Of a stretch of DNA of 7,239 bases, positions 5,760-7,239 are shown piece by piece. The position numbers were made by a program, and so were the translations under genes. The stretch's first letter is position 1. Each line of letters begins with the position of its first letter. Origin of the DNA: Micromonosporaceae bacterium (lineage in GTDB: Bacteria; Actinomycetota; Actinomycetes; Mycobacteriales; Micromonosporaceae); contig JADGHA010000207.1 of NCBI GenBank assembly GCA_019689695.1, forward strand, positions 1 through 7,239, read 5' to 3'. The notes under the pieces were generated by a model that was not told where the DNA came from, searched no databases, and saw nothing but the letters and a program-made list of their open reading frames with translations.

Positions 5760-5828
5760 GATGACTTCATCCGCGGACGGCACGGTCGGGCGGGCGTGAC
5801 GGGGCTGCGCGGAATTGCCCTGACCCGA

Positions 5829-5834
5829 TAACCT
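5829..5834 (+). promoter_or_regulatory. Weak -10 candidate for the ESX-like operon (TAACCT)
   Basis: TAACCT is the only TANNNT hexamer on the plus strand that I noted between 5760 and the 5905 start. It would give a leader of roughly 64 nt. No -35 hexamer lies at 16-19 bp upstream. The call rests on a single short motif. Confidence 0.25.
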
Positions 5835-5836
5835 GA

Positions 5837-5875
5837 CCGGAGCTTTCTGTCCAAACCAGTCGCAGCTCCGGCTGC
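5837..5875 (+). promoter_or_regulatory. Overlapping inverted repeats in the ESX-like operon leader
   Basis: CCGGAGCT (5837-5844) is the exact reverse complement of AGCTCCGG (5864-5871), with a 19-nt spacer. A second hairpin, GCAGC (5862-5866) with GCTGC (5871-5875), closes a TCCG loop; in RNA this is a UNCG-type tetraloop on a C-G pair, which is unusually stable. The two stems share bases 5864-5871 and cannot form together. This could be a DNA operator or a switchable 5' leader, or coincidence in GC-rich DNA. Confidence 0.35.
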
Positions 5876-5893
5876 CCGATGCCCGACGCCTGG

Positions 5894-5898
5894 GGAGG
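5894..5898 (+). promoter_or_regulatory. Strong Shine-Dalgarno site fixing the 5905 start
   Basis: GGAGG lies within a run of G-rich bases (5892-5900) with a 6-nt spacer to ATG 5905. It is the best ribosome binding site in the window and sets this operon apart from the five upstream genes. Confidence 0.8.
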
Positions 5899-5904
5899 GG
5901 CGCG

Positions 5905-6384
5905 ATGGGGATTCCCGACGAAGACCGCGGTCCAAGCTGGCTACGCGACTACGGGACGCTGTACGACATCGGTGGCACCTCGGGCACCGGCGGCGACAGC
6001 GGGACCGGGGTCAAGGTGGACATGCCGGCGATGAAGGATTTCGCCGCCGCCCTGCGGAAGAACCTTCAGGAGGACTACAGCCCGCATGCGCGGAAGGTCT
6101 TCGCCGACCTGGGCGAGCCGCCCGAGGGCCAGCTGAACTTCCTGGAGCTGTGGGAGGTGCTGGAGCAGCACCAAAAGGTCCAGCAGGTGGCCACCGACAA
6201 CGTGGCCAACCACGGCAACGGTGCGATGGTCTTCGCCTCCGCCGCCGAGAAGATCAGCGAGGAGTACCGCAACACGGACGCGTACGCTGCCGCCCGGATG
6301 GCTGACATCCACAAGTATCTCGGTACCACTCCGCAGCCGCCGGCGACCGATCCGAGCACCAACAACCCTGGGGCAGGTGCCTGA
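5905..6384 (+). CDS. Small type VII secretion (ESX)-like protein with YxxxD motif
   Basis: This protein of 159 residues has no signal peptide and no membrane span. A Gly/Ser/Thr-rich stretch (23-36) is followed by two predicted helical segments (about 40-70 and 78-137), and a Pro/Asn-rich tail ends the chain. The second helical half contains YRNTD (121-125), which fits the YxxxD/E export signal found after the second helix of WXG100, PE and PPE partners. No canonical WxG turn is present: the turn region reads GEPPEGQLNF with a nearby Trp83. I therefore call it ESX-like, not a true WXG100 protein. The next gene starts one base after the stop (TGAcATG), so the two are co-translated and may form a heterodimer, as EsxA/EsxB and PE/PPE pairs do. 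The family name and function are uncertain; no ATPase or protease of the system is in the window. Confidence 0.6.
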   Translation: MGIPDEDRGPSWLRDYGTLYDIGGTSGTGGDSGTGVKVDMPAMKDFAAALRKNLQEDYSPHARKVFADLGEPPEGQLNFLELWEVLEQHQKVQQVATDNVANHGNGAMVFASAAEKISEEYRNTDAYAAARMADIHKYLGTTPQPPATDPSTNNPGAGA

Positions 6385-6385
6385 C

Positions 6386-7239
6386 ATGCTGGCTGACGCT
6401 GGAGGAGGCGGCCGCGTCGCGACCCCTTGGTTCGACTACGCCCTGCCTCAGATCTGGCAGATCGTCAACGGCCAGGACACCGAGGCCCTGTGGAAGCAGG
6501 CGTCGGGCTGGAAGAAGACGGTCGAGCTGACCACGCTCCACAAGTACAACTTGGACCAGTACAAGGAGCAGCTCGCCCAGGCCTGGCCGCCGGGGCGCAG
6601 CGAGGCGGCCAGCGCATACCTGGCCGAACTGGACAAGCTCATCACCTCGGTGCAGGAGACCCACGACGCGGCGTCGGCCAACTACAGCGCGGTGGTCTCG
6701 ATCGCGCTCGCGCTGAGCGACGCGAAGTACAAGCTGAAGCCGCTCTACGAGGAGTACCAGGAGAACGAGCGCAAGCTCGCGGCGTACCGCCAGCAGGTCG
6801 ACGCGTACAACTCGGACGCGACTGCGATGCCGCAGCCGTCACCTGGACCCTCGCCGGTCAAGGAAGGCCGCCAGGAGGAGCTGAACAACCAGGCGCGCTC
6901 CATCATGTACCGGATCGGCAACGAGATCACGACCGCCGGCGCCGCCCTGAAGCCGCCGCGGCCGTACCAGCCGCCGAAGCCTGGTCTCCGGGACTCCGAT
7001 GGGGGAGGCGATCCCAGTGGCGGAGCGGGCTCGGCCGGCGGCGGGGCTCCCTTGCTGGTTCCACCGGTGGTCCCCCCGGTCCGGCCGGCGCCGTCCTTCG
7101 ACCCACCGCCGGCCAACCTCCAGCCCGTGCCGACGCCGAGCGCGCCCACAGGCATCGGGCAGGGACCGATCCTCGGTGGGACTCCGACCACGCTGCCGCC
7201 GCCCCCACCTCCGACGACCACTCCGCAGGTGATCCAACC
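6386..7239 (+). CDS. Large ESX-like helical protein with Pro/Gly-rich tail, 3' end outside window
   Basis: This frame has 284 complete codons and no stop before the window ends. Residues 15-145 look like an extended all-helical bundle rich in Trp and Tyr, with WPPG at 67-70 in the turn position where WXG100/PPE proteins have WxG, and YQENE (124-128) as a YxxxE signal. A further charged helix (157-187) precedes a long low-complexity tail, first Gly/Ser-rich (about 203-222), then Pro/Thr-rich with a run of seven prolines near 273. No signal peptide or membrane span is visible. The start follows the previous stop by one base, with AGG (6375-6377) 8 nt upstream. I infer that it is the larger partner or substrate of a type VII system, comparable in layout to PPE or EspB-type proteins, but no sequence family is certain. 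Its tail could bind peptidoglycan or be a flexible spacer. Confidence 0.6.
   Translation, partial: MLADAGGGGRVATPWFDYALPQIWQIVNGQDTEALWKQASGWKKTVELTTLHKYNLDQYKEQLAQAWPPGRSEAASAYLAELDKLITSVQETHDAASANYSAVVSIALALSDAKYKLKPLYEEYQENERKLAAYRQQVDAYNSDATAMPQPSPGPSPVKEGRQEELNNQARSIMYRIGNEITTAGAALKPPRPYQPPKPGLRDSDGGGDPSGGAGSAGGGAPLLVPPVVPPVRPAPSFDPPPANLQPVPTPSAPTGIGQGPILGGTPTTLPPPPPPTTTPQVIQ

Noticed and set aside
5439..5783. Longer kinase start with 115 extra N-terminal residues
   Set aside because: The extension is antisense to the complete epsilon gene and has no kinase-like or conserved features. The kinase fold begins at residue 14 from ATG 5438, which also has a promoter element right before it.
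5771..5812. Possible terminator after the epsilon gene formed by CCGCG and CGCGG
   Set aside because: The stem is only 5 bp with a loop of over 30 nt, expected by chance in such GC-rich DNA, and no T tract follows.
6445..7237. Minus-strand open frames opposite the second ESX-like gene
   Set aside because: They are antisense to a frame with a good start, coupling to its upstream neighbour and sensible helical composition, while they themselves are Gly/Arg/Ser-rich and featureless.

Overview
The window looks like the end of a contig from a high-GC actinomycete. GC-ending codons dominate throughout. The acyl-CoA carboxylase epsilon subunit is essentially an actinobacterial invention, and the window also carries a Pro/Ala-linked membrane Ser/Thr kinase and type VII (ESX)-like proteins. 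A member of the Micromonosporaceae or a close relative is my best guess, from general gene style only, not from any search.

Layout: bases 1-32 are not genomic. They match the Illumina Nextera read-2 adapter plus Tn5 mosaic end with three mismatches, so the contig ends in untrimmed adapter. Next comes the 3'-truncated biotin protein ligase gene birA (minus strand, start at 654). It is transcribed divergently from pccB (745-2331, plus), the carboxyltransferase beta subunit of a propionyl-CoA-type carboxylase. A small membrane M50-family metallopeptidase gene (2341-3084, minus) converges on pccB with only 9 bp between stop codons. A 754-residue transmembrane Ser/Thr kinase follows (3174-5438, minus). 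Divergent from it is the 78-residue carboxylase epsilon subunit (5523-5759, plus). After a 145-bp gap with its own leader structure, two tightly spaced plus-strand genes (5905-6384, and 6386 to the window end) encode a small YxxxD protein and a larger Trp/Tyr-rich helical protein with a long Pro/Gly-rich tail. Both look like type VII secretion substrates or partners.

How the genes fit together: birA, pccB and the epsilon gene belong to one job. BirA attaches biotin to the (absent) alpha subunit, and beta plus epsilon form the carboxyltransferase core that makes methylmalonyl-CoA. The metallopeptidase and kinase are inserted on the opposite strand between beta and epsilon. The kinase is adjacent to the ESX-like pair but divergent from it, so a regulatory link is only a possibility.

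The most striking pattern is regulatory. Each of the first five genes has a TANNNT -10-like hexamer 6-8 nt before its start codon, and at least four lack a credible Shine-Dalgarno sequence. This predicts leaderless or nearly leaderless mRNAs. The ESX-like operon instead has a strong Shine-Dalgarno sequence and a structured leader. No RNA gene, CRISPR array, insertion sequence or clearly new system was found.
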